From Alphaproteobacteria bacterium (lineage in GTDB: Bacteria; Pseudomonadota; Alphaproteobacteria; Rhodobacterales; Rhodobacteraceae): a DNA stretch of 61,327 bases. Made by a program: the position numbers and the translations under genes. The stretch covers positions 1 through 61,327 of the forward strand of contig JAUHYC010000021.1 in NCBI GenBank assembly GCA_030426685.1, in the 5' to 3' direction. Within the stretch, counting starts at the first letter, position 1, and every line of letters begins with the position of its first letter. The notes beneath the pieces are model-generated. The model made no database searches. It worked only from the letters and a program-made list of their open reading frames with translations, and was not told where the DNA came from. Below, piece after piece: positions 42,868-51,863 of this stretch.

Positions 42868-43908
42868 ATGCAGGTATCCCCGGTGACAACAGAAACAAAA
42901 CGCCCGCTTACTCTTCGTGATGTCTCGGAAGCGTCCGGAGTGTCGGAAATGACCGTCAGCCGGGTGCTGCGCAACCGGGGGGATGTCTCGGACGCCACCC
43001 GAACCCGCGTTCTGGCTGCCGCTAAGGAGTTGGGGTATGTGCCCAACAAAATCGCGGGCGCGCTGGCGTCCAGCCGGGTGAACCTAGTGGCGGTGATCAT
43101 CCCATCGCTGTCGAACATGGTGTTTCCCGAGGTTCTGACTGGCATCAATCAGGTGTTGGAGGATACCGAGTTGCAGCCGGTTGTCGGCGTTACCGACTAT
43201 CTTCCCGAGAAAGAAGAGAAGGTTCTGTACGAGATGCTCTCGTGGCGGCCCTCGGGCGTGATCATCGCCGGGCTGGAACATACCGATGCGGCGCGGGCCA
43301 TGCTGGATTCGGCCGGTATTCCGGTGGTCGAAATCATGGATACCGACGGTAAGCCCGTGGATTCGATGGTGGGCATTTCGCACCGCCGCGCCGGACGCGA
43401 GATGGCGCAGGCGATTCTGAAGGCCGGTTATGAGCATATTGGTTTCATGGGCACCAAGATGCCTTTGGATCACCGGGCCCGGAAACGGTTCGAGGGGTTC
43501 ACCGAGGTACTGGGCAAGCACGGCATCGAAATCGAGGATCGCGAGTTTTATTCGGGCGGCTCGGCGCTGGCCAAGGGGCGAGAGATGACGCAGGCCATGT
43601 TGGAACGCTCACCCGATCTGGATTTTCTGTATTACTCCAACGACATGATCGGTGCGGGCGGGCTACTATATTTGCTGGATCAGGGTATTGATGTGCCCGG
43701 GCAGATTGGGCTGGCAGGCTTCAACAATGTTGAGTTGTTGCAGGGCCTGCCGCGCAAGCTGGCGACCATGGATGCCTGCAGATCCGAGATTGGCCGTACC
43801 GCGGCCGAAATCATCGCGGCGAAACTGGCCAACCCGGAAACAGAGGTCGAAACCCGCGTCACCCTGACCCCCAAGATCAGCTATGGCGATACGCTGAAAC
43901 GGCGCTAA
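42868..43908 (+). CDS. LacI-family transcriptional regulator, GntR/IdnR-like
   Basis: A 346-residue repressor. The HTH LTLRDVSEASGVSEMTVSRV and the hinge region (GYVPNKIAGALASSR) are followed by a periplasmic-binding-like sensor domain (VAVIIPSLSNMVFPEVL to GLAGFNNVEL). The style resembles gluconate-type regulators GntR and IdnR, but the ligand is not identifiable. ATG 42868 was chosen; the frame is open from 42796 but that would include non-family residues. It precedes the YcaQ-like gene by six bases and has a 20-base inverted repeat upstream. Confidence 0.9.
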   Translation: MQVSPVTTETKRPLTLRDVSEASGVSEMTVSRVLRNRGDVSDATRTRVLAAAKELGYVPNKIAGALASSRVNLVAVIIPSLSNMVFPEVLTGINQVLEDTELQPVVGVTDYLPEKEEKVLYEMLSWRPSGVIIAGLEHTDAARAMLDSAGIPVVEIMDTDGKPVDSMVGISHRRAGREMAQAILKAGYEHIGFMGTKMPLDHRARKRFEGFTEVLGKHGIEIEDREFYSGGSALAKGREMTQAMLERSPDLDFLYYSNDMIGAGGLLYLLDQGIDVPGQIGLAGFNNVELLQGLPRKLATMDACRSEIGRTAAEIIAAKLANPETEVETRVTLTPKISYGDTLKRR

Positions 43909-43914
43909 TACCGG

Positions 43915-45126
43915 ATGGCGTTTCAACATCTGGACAACCGCGCCGCGCGCGCCCTGTTCATGGATCGCCATGCGTTGCTGGAACAGCCAGCAGGTGGCGC
44001 CAAGGGGGAGGATCTGTTGCAGCTGATCCATCGCCTGGGGTTTGTTCAGCTCGACAGCATCAACACGGTCGCGCGCGCGCATGACATGATCCTGTATGCG
44101 CGCAGGCCCAGCTATCGTGCGCGCCATCTCAAGCGACTCTACGAACGCGACAAGGCCCTTTTCGAGCATTGGACCCATGACGCCGCTGTCATTCCGATGG
44201 CATTTTATCGCCACTGGCACCTGCGGTTCCAACGCGACGCAGATATGCTGAAAGCGCGGTGGAAAAACTGGCGGCGCGACGGGTTTGAGCAGAGGTTCGA
44301 AACCGTGCTGCAACATATTCGCGACCACGGCCCTGTCGGCTCGTCCGATGTCGGCAAGGATGAGAAAAAGGGGTCGGGCGGTTGGTGGGATTGGCACCCG
44401 TCCAAGACGGCGCTGGAATATCTCTGGCGATCCGGCGCGCTTACAGTGGTGGGCCGCGACGGGTTTCAGAAGCGCTACGACCTGACCGAGCGGGTGATCG
44501 AAACCCATCTTTACCCCGGAGGCCCTTGCGACACCGAGGCGACGGTGGATTGGCTGTGCAACGCGGCGCTCGACCGGCTGGGATTCGCAACGTCCGGAGA
44601 GTTGGCGGCGTTTTGGGATACGGTCAGTGCAGCGGAAGCAAAGGATTGGTGCAAACAGGCTCTGACTCAGGGGAATATCGAAGAAATCTGCGTGGAATGC
44701 GCGGACGGGAACGAGCGGAGGGTGTTCGCCCGGCCCGGCATCTGCGCCGAGGCCGCGGCACTGACGCCAGCCCCTGGTCGGATCAGGGTTCTCAGCCCGT
44801 TTGATCCAATGTTGCGCGACCGGAACCGGGCCGAGCGGTTGTTCGGCTTTTGCTACCGGATCGAGGTGTTCGTACCCGAACCCAAGCGCGTATACGGCTA
44901 TTATGTCTTCCCGCTGCTTGAGGGGGATCGGCTGATCGGGCGGATCGACATGAAAGCCCAGCGCGAGCGCGATGTGCTGAACGTGCGGGCGCTGTGGCCG
45001 GAACGCAAGGTGCGTTGGTCCGACGCCCGGACTCGGCGATTGCAGGCTGAGCTTGATCGGGTTCGGCGGTTTGCTGGGCTTGGCGAGGTCGAGTTTGCCG
45101 ACGACTGGCTGAAAAGCCCGAAATAG
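43915..45126 (+). CDS. YcaQ-like DNA glycosylase (HTH_42 family)
   Basis: A 403-residue winged-helix protein of the YcaQ/AlkX family. The catalytic Gln-x-Asp motif is in LGFVQLDSINTVARAHD (QLD here, QxD in the family). The late FDPMLRDRNRAERLFGF, then VYGYYVFPLLEGDRLIGRID, are characteristic. YcaQ unhooks interstrand cross-links and some alkylated bases. It lies six bases behind the LacI-type gene and is presumably co-transcribed, an arrangement with no obvious functional reason. Confidence 0.87.
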   Translation: MAFQHLDNRAARALFMDRHALLEQPAGGAKGEDLLQLIHRLGFVQLDSINTVARAHDMILYARRPSYRARHLKRLYERDKALFEHWTHDAAVIPMAFYRHWHLRFQRDADMLKARWKNWRRDGFEQRFETVLQHIRDHGPVGSSDVGKDEKKGSGGWWDWHPSKTALEYLWRSGALTVVGRDGFQKRYDLTERVIETHLYPGGPCDTEATVDWLCNAALDRLGFATSGELAAFWDTVSAAEAKDWCKQALTQGNIEEICVECADGNERRVFARPGICAEAAALTPAPGRIRVLSPFDPMLRDRNRAERLFGFCYRIEVFVPEPKRVYGYYVFPLLEGDRLIGRIDMKAQRERDVLNVRALWPERKVRWSDARTRRLQAELDRVRRFAGLGEVEFADDWLKSPK

Positions 45127-45134
45127 AGCCTTGC

Positions 45135-46031
45135 CTAGTCCAGGAACCCTTGGGCCTCCACGAGGTTCCGGAGTTCTTTCAGCGAGGACTCTGGTGTTTG
45201 GCCAGACGTGTCCAGCTGGGCATTCGCCCGCCCGTACAGCGCTTCGCGGCTGGCCAGGATGCACTTGAGTTGTTCCATGGCCTCTGGATTTCCGGCCATG
45301 GGGCGTTCATCGCCCTGCGCACGCACCCGGTCCATATGTTCGGTGGGAGAGGCCCGCAGCCAGACCGTGTGGAACCGGCTGAGCAGGGTTGTATAGGTCG
45401 ACGGCTCTGCCACGATACCGCCGGCCACCGCCAGCACCAACCGGTCATGCGAGGAAATTACCCGGTCCAGAGCCTGCGCCTCGAGATTGCGGTATCCGTC
45501 CTGCCCGAACAGGGCCATGACCTCGGACAGGGGCATCCCTGACATTTGTTCGATCCGCGCGGTCAATTCGACAAATGGCAGATCAAGCGCGGCCCCCAGC
45601 ATTGCGCCCAGCGTCGATTTCCCCGCACCGCGCAATCCGATCAGGCAAATCCGGTCGGCCCGCGCATCTCCGCCAGAGTTCGGACGCAGCAGTTTCATCA
45701 CCGTCTCTTTGACGCCGTCATCGGCGTGCCGAAACAGTTCTGCCATCTGTAGCGCATCCGAGTCCCACGGATCATCCTCGCCAATCAGCCATTCGACCTT
45801 ATGATCCAGCGCCTGCGCGATGCGTTGCAGCAGACCAATCGAGATATTGCCCTCACCCGCTTCGAGCTGGGCCAGATACCGTGGCGATACGCCCGAGCTT
45901 TCGGACAGCACCCGCCGAGAGATACCACGCAACTGCCTGGCACGGCGCACGCGGGCACCAACTCGGGCGCTCAGGGCGTTTGCCGGTGATTCATCGGGCT
46001 GCGCCGGGATCGGCGATTTGGGCGCGTCCAT
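45135..46031 (-). CDS. boxR: HTH regulator with shikimate kinase-like domain (BoxR/BzdR type)
   Basis: A 298-residue two-part regulator. Residues 25-85 are an XRE-type HTH (GISRRVLSESSGVSPRYLAQLEAG as two helices). Residues about 125-290 resemble shikimate kinase, with Walker A LIGLRGAGKSTLGAML and ARIEQMSGMPLSEVMALFG. In BzdR and BoxR this second domain binds benzoyl-CoA and releases repression of benzoate catabolism. No box genes are seen, but an MarR/HpaR gene and an acyl-CoA ligase gene are in the window. It converges on the YcaQ-like gene with an eight-base gap. Confidence 0.82.
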   Translation of the reverse strand: MDAPKSPIPAQPDESPANALSARVGARVRRARQLRGISRRVLSESSGVSPRYLAQLEAGEGNISIGLLQRIAQALDHKVEWLIGEDDPWDSDALQMAELFRHADDGVKETVMKLLRPNSGGDARADRICLIGLRGAGKSTLGAMLGAALDLPFVELTARIEQMSGMPLSEVMALFGQDGYRNLEAQALDRVISSHDRLVLAVAGGIVAEPSTYTTLLSRFHTVWLRASPTEHMDRVRAQGDERPMAGNPEAMEQLKCILASREALYGRANAQLDTSGQTPESSLKELRNLVEAQGFLD

Positions 46032-46198
46032 TTCGATCAGGCCGTGTTGATAAAATGGCCCACAAAATACGACGTCAAAGCCGCGCGGGCAACGGATTTT
46101 GCCAGCTCGGATTCTCTGTGTTGCTCAGCATCGGGTGATCTTGCACCGAAAACTGAACAATATCCATGGTTAGAGTCTGTATTTCTGGAAACTTGGCG

Positions 46199-46633
46199 CT
46201 AAGGATCCAGGTCATGCAGCTCGCCCAGAAGGTCCAGCAGCAAATCGTGCCGTTCTGCCCCGAGAATCCTGCGCGTTTGCTCCGCCTGCTGCAGCATCTT
46301 GGACAGGTTGGCGTGAATGATCTCCTGACCTTCCTTGCTGATCTCAATGATTTGGCGGCGGCGATCATTCAGGTCTGGGCGCCTGCGGATCAGGTTTTTG
46401 TCTTCCAGCTTTTTCAGAATCCGTGTCAGGCTGGGCAACAGCAGGCAGGCCCGCTCTGCAATCTGCGTGGGTTCGCGCGGCCCCTCTTCCTGCAACACCC
46501 GCAACACGCGCCACTGCTGCTCCGTTACTCCGACATCGGCCAGCACACTCCGGATCGGCCCCATCACCTTTTCACGTGCGCGCAGCAATGCGATAGGCAA
46601 TGATCGGGAAGTCAGGGGTAAATCATCGGTCAT
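46199..46633 (-). CDS. hpaR: MarR-family regulator, HpaR-like
   Basis: A 144-residue MarR repressor. The N-terminal SLPIALLRAREKVMGPIR, the central VTEQQWRVLRVLQEEGPREP and the recognition helix region ERACLLLPSLTRILKKLEDK are those of HpaR, the repressor of homoprotocatechuate (4-hydroxyphenylacetate) degradation. The ligand here is not proven. It lies upstream of the HTH-shikimate kinase gene on the same strand with a 167-base gap, and is divergent from the aromatic amino acid decarboxylase gene, which it may control. Confidence 0.85.
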   Translation of the reverse strand: MTDDLPLTSRSLPIALLRAREKVMGPIRSVLADVGVTEQQWRVLRVLQEEGPREPTQIAERACLLLPSLTRILKKLEDKNLIRRRPDLNDRRRQIIEISKEGQEIIHANLSKMLQQAEQTRRILGAERHDLLLDLLGELHDLDP

Positions 46634-46834
46634 GGGGAATTTTTGCGCAATTTCAGTGATATCGCAATAGATCGTTGCTTTGGCCCATCCAGCTGCGCCA
46701 GCCCCTACTTAGCTTGTTCAATATATGCAGGCCTGTATTGTCAGCGCGTCGGGCCAAGCTGAATTTGGCATCTTCATACCCGACACTGACACATGGTAGC
46801 GGGTCGGCCAGCTTGAACACACGAGGGGGCAGAG

Positions 46835-48244
46835 ATGAAATGGACTGAGTTTTCCGAATGGGGCAGGATGATTGCGGACTGGACCCAGGATTATCACCTG
46901 ACAGTGGGGGACAAGCCGGTACGCGCCCGAACCGAGCCCGGGGACATTCTGAATGCGCTGCCCGCCCATCCGCCTGAACAGGGTGAGCCGATCGAGGATA
47001 TCTTTCGCGATTTCGAACAGATCGTGATGCCCGGAATTACCCATTGGCAGCATCCCCGGTTCTTCGCCTATTTCAACTCGAACGCGTCGGCCCCTTCGGT
47101 GCTCGCCGAGTTCCTGGCCAGCGCCATCGCGCCGCAATGCATGCTGTGGCAGACGTCACCCGCCGCGACCGAGATGGAAACGCGAATGATGGACTGGCTG
47201 CGCGAGGCGCTGGATCTGCCCGAAGGGTTTGCCGGGGTCATTCAGGATTCCGCCTCATCCGCGACGCTGGCAGCGGTGCTTACTATGCGCGAGAATGCCC
47301 TGAACTGGCAGGGCAACAGCCACGGGTTGTTCGGGCAGAAGCCGCTGCGCATCTATTGTTCGTCCGAGGTGCATACCTCGATCGACCGCGCCATCTGGGT
47401 TGCCGGGATCGGGCAAGACAATCTGGTGCGTATTCCGGTGCAGGGGGACTGGCGGGGCATGGATCCTGTGGCGCTTGAATCCGCAATTCAGGCTGATTTA
47501 GACTCTGGTTTTCAGCCGACAGGCGTTATTCTGTGTGTGGGCGGAACCGGAACAGGCGCGACAGATCCGGTAGATCGTTGTCTTGAGATTGCACGGAAAT
47601 ACGGGCTTTATACTCATGTCGATGCAGCTTGGGCCGGATCGGCGATGATCTGTCCCGAGTATCGACACTACTGGCCGGGGATCGGTCAGGCCGATAGCAT
47701 CGTGTTCAATCCACACAAATGGCTGGGTGTCCAGTTCGATTGCTGCGCGCATTTCCTGAAGAACCCCGATGATTTGGTCCGCACGCTGGCGATCAGCCCG
47801 GAATACCTGAAGACCCATGGCAAGGATGGGATCATCAACTATTCGGAATGGTCGGTCCCGCTGGGCCGCCGGTTCCGGGCCTTGAAACTATGGTTTGTCA
47901 TTCGGACCTACGGGTTGGAAGGGTTGCGCGCGCGGCTGCGCAACCACATCAACTGGTCGGTGGCGCTGCATGACCGGCTGGCGGCTGAGCCAGATTTCAA
48001 GATCATCACACCACCGATGTGGTCCTTATGGACGTTTCGCTACGCGCCGGAGGGGGGTGCCGATCTGGATGATCTGAACCTGCGGCTGGTCAACGCGATC
48101 AATGATGATGGGCGCATCTACCTGACCCAGACGCGTGTGGATGGCGATTTGGTCATCCGCTTTCAGGCCGGTCAGTTTGAAACAAACGAGCAGGATGTCA
48201 TGATGGCCTATGACGTCATTACCGAGATCGCGCGCAGCCTCTAA
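46835..48244 (+). CDS. PLP-dependent aromatic-L-amino-acid decarboxylase
   Basis: A 469-residue group II decarboxylase converting tyrosine, phenylalanine, tryptophan or DOPA to the amine. The PLP Lys295 is in FNPHKWLG. Other marks are THWQHPRFFAYFNSNASAPS, QDSASSATLAAVLTMRE, VHTSIDRAIWVAG and HVDAAWAGSAMICPEYR. Length and motifs agree with AADC enzymes. AGGGGGCAGAG precedes the ATG. It is divergent from hpaR across about 200 bases, consistent with an aromatic-compound locus. It overlaps the convergent DUF3095 gene by four bases. Confidence 0.92.
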   Translation: MKWTEFSEWGRMIADWTQDYHLTVGDKPVRARTEPGDILNALPAHPPEQGEPIEDIFRDFEQIVMPGITHWQHPRFFAYFNSNASAPSVLAEFLASAIAPQCMLWQTSPAATEMETRMMDWLREALDLPEGFAGVIQDSASSATLAAVLTMRENALNWQGNSHGLFGQKPLRIYCSSEVHTSIDRAIWVAGIGQDNLVRIPVQGDWRGMDPVALESAIQADLDSGFQPTGVILCVGGTGTGATDPVDRCLEIARKYGLYTHVDAAWAGSAMICPEYRHYWPGIGQADSIVFNPHKWLGVQFDCCAHFLKNPDDLVRTLAISPEYLKTHGKDGIINYSEWSVPLGRRFRALKLWFVIRTYGLEGLRARLRNHINWSVALHDRLAAEPDFKIITPPMWSLWTFRYAPEGGADLDDLNLRLVNAINDDGRIYLTQTRVDGDLVIRFQAGQFETNEQDVMMAYDVITEIARSL

Positions 48245-49383
48245 CCCCGCATCGCGGCTGCAGCCTGCGCATAACCGCCCGAGGCACCATCGACGAAATG
48301 CACGTGGTCATCACTCATGGCGGAGGGCACAAAACAGGTCATCATCGCCTCTTGCTGAACGTGCAAGCCATAGCGGATTTTGCCCTGTGCCTGCGCCTTA
48401 TCCAGCAAGCGCGTGATATTTGCCAGTGTGGCCGGATCGCAGTCGAGGGTCATTTTCAGACCATCGTCGAACTTGCGGAAATCGGCATTGCGGCTGACCA
48501 TTTCCCGGTAGTGTTCAGGCACAAACTGCCCCAGCCGTATACCGGTTTTGAACAACAATCCGATGAGGGCATTGCCGATCATCAACCGTATCTTCTGCAG
48601 CAGCAGATTGCCCCCCGCGCGCGAGACATGCGCATCGATATCCAAACCGGGTGGAGGCCAATCCATTGGAGGCCCTTTGGGCGAAACCGGGTGGCCGGCG
48701 CGCTCAAGGCGCTCGGCCGCCGACAGCACCGCTTGGGTCAGAACCGCAAAATCGGCTTCATTAGAGCCTGATTCTGGTTGAACAACCAATGAAACGATCT
48801 GGCCATGCCGCGCGGGGCTATTGGACCAGCGGCAAGACAGGCCGGTCAGGTCGGGCTGCGCGTCAGGGCCTGCCGGAGGAACCGTCCGATGGCCGGCTTT
48901 CATCTGTGCTTCGGCCCAGGCCAGCCCACCGCCAGAGAACATAGCGTAGTCAACGCAAGAGGATGGCGCATAGCGGGCCACCCGCAAATCCCTCCCCACT
49001 GCACGGATATCTGCAACCGAGACCAGCGCGGCGCGCAGCGTGATCGCAAACTCGGCCTCGGCCCAGCTTTGCAGCGCGGCAAGCGCCTCGCGTGCCGTAT
49101 CAGCCATCTCGCCCGGTACCGCGAAGCCCGCGCCATCGCCACCAAAAACATAGGGAAAATCACGCCCCTGCAAAGCGTTGATCATGGCTGAGATCACCGC
49201 AGCCCCGACCATGTTCACGGTCTTGTAGCGGCCACGCGCGATCTCACCCGTGGAATCCACGATGTCAGCGACGCCCAGAAACCAGCTCTCGGGCAAGGGT
49301 GTGAACCGGGCTGGGTCGCTGAGGTCCAGAAAACTGTCCGAAATAGGGACCGAGTCATAAAATGCGAAGTCTGAAAGGGGCAT
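48241..49383 (-). CDS. DUF3095 family protein
   Basis: A 380-residue protein matching DUF3095: FYDSVPISDSFLDLSDPARF at the N-terminus, GVADIVDSTGEIARGRYKTV, then FPYVFGGDGAGFAVP. The ADIVDST and GGDGA segments resemble the metal-binding and GGD-like regions of class III cyclases, so it may be a divergent cyclase; this is inference. The start MPLSDF at 49383 was chosen; an alternative ATG is 49401, and the frame open to 49974 has a Pro/Arg-rich nonsense extension. Its neighbours give no pathway. Confidence 0.85.
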   Translation of the reverse strand: MPLSDFAFYDSVPISDSFLDLSDPARFTPLPESWFLGVADIVDSTGEIARGRYKTVNMVGAAVISAMINALQGRDFPYVFGGDGAGFAVPGEMADTAREALAALQSWAEAEFAITLRAALVSVADIRAVGRDLRVARYAPSSCVDYAMFSGGGLAWAEAQMKAGHRTVPPAGPDAQPDLTGLSCRWSNSPARHGQIVSLVVQPESGSNEADFAVLTQAVLSAAERLERAGHPVSPKGPPMDWPPPGLDIDAHVSRAGGNLLLQKIRLMIGNALIGLLFKTGIRLGQFVPEHYREMVSRNADFRKFDDGLKMTLDCDPATLANITRLLDKAQAQGKIRYGLHVQQEAMMTCFVPSAMSDDHVHFVDGASGGYAQAAAAMRG

Positions 49384-49526
49384 GGCGCTCTCTGAAAGCA
49401 TAATCCGGATTGAAGATAGCCCATTTGTGATTAATGTCTTCCCTTTTTGAGAAAACCGCGCGGCTTGTGTGATGGCGCATGACGTGCCAAGCATCCGCCT
49501 GGGGCTGGCAGGCAAAGGGGCAGTAG

Positions 49527-50699
49527 ATGCAGGCAGGTTTGGTGATCTTGTGCTTGGCTTATGTCCTGAGCCAGTTTTTCCGCGCGTTTCTGGCCGTGCT
49601 GACCGCTGATCTGGGGCGGGATATCGGCGCGACGCCCGAAGACCTCGCCTTTGCCTCGGGCCTTTGGTTTCTGGTCTTTGCGGCGATGCAGATTCCGGTG
49701 GGCTGGGCGTTGGACCGGGTGGGTCCGAGGCGCAGCTCTTCCCTTTTGCTGCTGATTGGCGGCGCGGGCGGGGCTGGTCTGTTCGCCATAGCGACAAGCC
49801 CGTTGCATGTGGCGCTCGCCATGGCGCTGATCGGGGTTGGCTGCTCACCTGTCCTGATGGCGTCTTACTACATCTTCGCCCGAGAGTTTCCACCGGCCAA
49901 GTTCGCGACGCTTGCTGCAGTAATGCTGGGCGTTGGATCGGTCGGCAATCTGGTGGCCTCCTACCCGACCGCACTGGCGGTCGAGCTGATGGGCTGGCGG
50001 GCCACGTTGGGTGGTCTGGCGATCGTCTCAGGCGTGGTGGCCGCCGGAATCTGGCTTACGGTGCATGATCCAAAACAGGTTGAGACCGAACATAAAGGAT
50101 CGGTTCTGGACCTGCTGAAAGAACCGGCTCTGTGGGCGATCCTGCCTCTGATGCTGGTGGCATATGTGCCGTCGGCAGCGCTGCGCGGGCTTTGGGCCGG
50201 GCCGTATTTGCGCGATGTCTTTGACCTCGGCACCACGCAGATCGGGCAGGCAACGCTGATCATGGGGGCGGCAATGATTGCGGGTACATTTGCCTATGGG
50301 CCGCTGGACCGCATCCTCAAGACCCGAAAATGGGTGATCTTTGGTGGCAACACCCTGGGCGCTGCAGCCTTGCTGCTGCTCTGCATTTGGATCGACGGGG
50401 GTGTCTGGCTTTCGGTTTTGCTGCTTGCGGCCATCGGCTTTCTTGGGGCCAGCTTTCCGGTCATCATGGCCCATGGGCGCGCCTTTATCCCGGCGCATCT
50501 GGTCGGGCGCGGCGTTACCCTGCTGAACCTCTTCGGCATTGGCGGTGTCGGGCTGGCGCAATTTGCCACAGGACGCATCCATGCGGCCAGCGCCGGGATC
50601 AGCCCCTCGGCACCCTATACCGCGATCTTCGGCTTTTTCGCCGCCACCCTTGCCATTGGCTGCGTGATCTATCTATTCAGTCGGGACAGCGTGGACTGA
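49527..50699 (+). CDS. MFS transporter
   Basis: A 390-residue major facilitator with twelve hydrophobic segments. The loop 2-3 motif is present as GWALDRVGPRRSS, typical of the family. The mid-protein gap between helices 6 and 7 (VHDPKQVETEHKGSVLDLL) is short and hydrophilic. The substrate cannot be told. AAGGGG precedes the ATG by seven bases. It is followed 17 bases later by the LPS glycosyltransferase gene, so the two are probably co-transcribed. Confidence 0.9.
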   Translation: MQAGLVILCLAYVLSQFFRAFLAVLTADLGRDIGATPEDLAFASGLWFLVFAAMQIPVGWALDRVGPRRSSSLLLLIGGAGGAGLFAIATSPLHVALAMALIGVGCSPVLMASYYIFAREFPPAKFATLAAVMLGVGSVGNLVASYPTALAVELMGWRATLGGLAIVSGVVAAGIWLTVHDPKQVETEHKGSVLDLLKEPALWAILPLMLVAYVPSAALRGLWAGPYLRDVFDLGTTQIGQATLIMGAAMIAGTFAYGPLDRILKTRKWVIFGGNTLGAAALLLLCIWIDGGVWLSVLLLAAIGFLGASFPVIMAHGRAFIPAHLVGRGVTLLNLFGIGGVGLAQFATGRIHAASAGISPSAPYTAIFGFFAATLAIGCVIYLFSRDSVD

Positions 50700-50716
50700 A
50701 TAACCGGAGACCGCCC

Positions 50717-51751
50717 GTGCAGGACATTGAGGTGATTGCACCCAATCTGAAGCATTCCCTGTCGGGCGTGACGACCACGGTGATCCGGCTGCTGCCGATT
50801 CAGGAGAAAATGATCAGCATCCGCGCCACCGGTCCCGGCCTGCCGGCGGATTTGCCCCATATCAGACTCTGGAAACTGTTGTTTCTGCCCAATCGCAAAC
50901 GGGTTTGGCATGCGCGCCGGAATACCGAGATGTTGATGGGGCTGTTCCTGCGCAATCTGTTGCGGCGCAACTACAAGCTGCTGTTCACCTCGGCCGCGCA
51001 ACGTGAGCACTCGGGATTCACCAAAGGCCTGATTGCGAAGATGGATGCGCTGATCGCAACGACGCCACAGGCGGCTTCTTTTCTGGAACATCCCGCAACC
51101 GTCATCATGCATGGCGTCAATACCCAGCTGTTCCACCCCGCCGATGATAAGCAAGCCCTGCGCCAAAAGCTTGGCCTGCCAGACGGGTTGCTTATCGGCT
51201 GCTTTGGCCGCATCCGCCCTCAGAAAGGCGTCGATCTGTTGGTCGACGCCGCCCTGAAAGTCCTGCCCAACCATCCCGACGCTCATGTGATATTCACTGG
51301 CCGCGCCACCAAGGAGTTCGAGGGCTTTCAAGCCGAGCAGGAGCAAAAGCTGCGAGATGCAGGACTTGGCAACCGCGTCCATTTTCTGGGTGAACGCCCA
51401 TGGGATGAGATCGTCGAAACCTACCGCGCGCTCGACCTATTCGTCGCCCCTGCGCGCCACGAAGGGTTTGGCCTCACCCCGCTTGAGGCGATGGCTTCGG
51501 GCGTGCCCGCCATCGCGTGCCACGGTGTTGGCGCGTTCAGTGCGCAAATCAGGGATGGCGAAACCGGGAGACTGGTTGAAAAAGACAACGCCCAGGCGCT
51601 GGCCGACGCTCTGGAGGACATGCTGCAGGACCGCGCTACACTCGCCACAGCGGGTCAAGCCGCCCGCGCCCATGTCGAACAGAATTTTCGAATCGAGGGC
51701 GAAGCGCAGGCCATCGTAAAGGTCTATCGGCACCTTCTGGACGAAGACTAG
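50717..51751 (+). CDS. lpcC: GT4 glycosyltransferase, LpcC-like (LPS core)
   Basis: A 344-residue family 4 transferase. The N-terminal IEVIAPNLKHSLSGVTTTVIRL is the mark of LpcC, the mannosyltransferase of the rhizobial LPS inner core. The C-terminal GT-B part has GRIRPQKGVDLLVDAAL and the donor-binding ExxxxE in HEGFGLTPLEAMASG. Start GTG 50717 was chosen from GGAG eight bases upstream and the family N-terminus; the frame is open far upstream inside the MFS gene. It likely adds mannose to the LPS core, with substrate by analogy. Confidence 0.87.
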   Translation: MQDIEVIAPNLKHSLSGVTTTVIRLLPIQEKMISIRATGPGLPADLPHIRLWKLLFLPNRKRVWHARRNTEMLMGLFLRNLLRRNYKLLFTSAAQREHSGFTKGLIAKMDALIATTPQAASFLEHPATVIMHGVNTQLFHPADDKQALRQKLGLPDGLLIGCFGRIRPQKGVDLLVDAALKVLPNHPDAHVIFTGRATKEFEGFQAEQEQKLRDAGLGNRVHFLGERPWDEIVETYRALDLFVAPARHEGFGLTPLEAMASGVPAIACHGVGAFSAQIRDGETGRLVEKDNAQALADALEDMLQDRATLATAGQAARAHVEQNFRIEGEAQAIVKVYRHLLDED

Positions 51752-51863
51752 CCTCCGGCAACCGTGACAAATCGGTGTGAGCGAGCGAAATATGCCCCGA
51801 AAGCCCTTTTTTCTTCGCCGCAACGCAGCTATGAACGCGCGTCCTTAACTTTGGAGACATGAA

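Noticed and set aside
46719..46740. Palindrome CAGGCCTG with CAATA/TATTG flanks in the hpaR-decarboxylase gap
   Set aside because: The flanks are not symmetric about the core, so it is too weak to call a MarR operator without a motif comparison.
49384..49974. N-terminal extension of the DUF3095 gene
   Set aside because: The added residues are Arg/Pro/Ser-rich antisense of the MFS gene; the family begins near MPLSDF at 49383.
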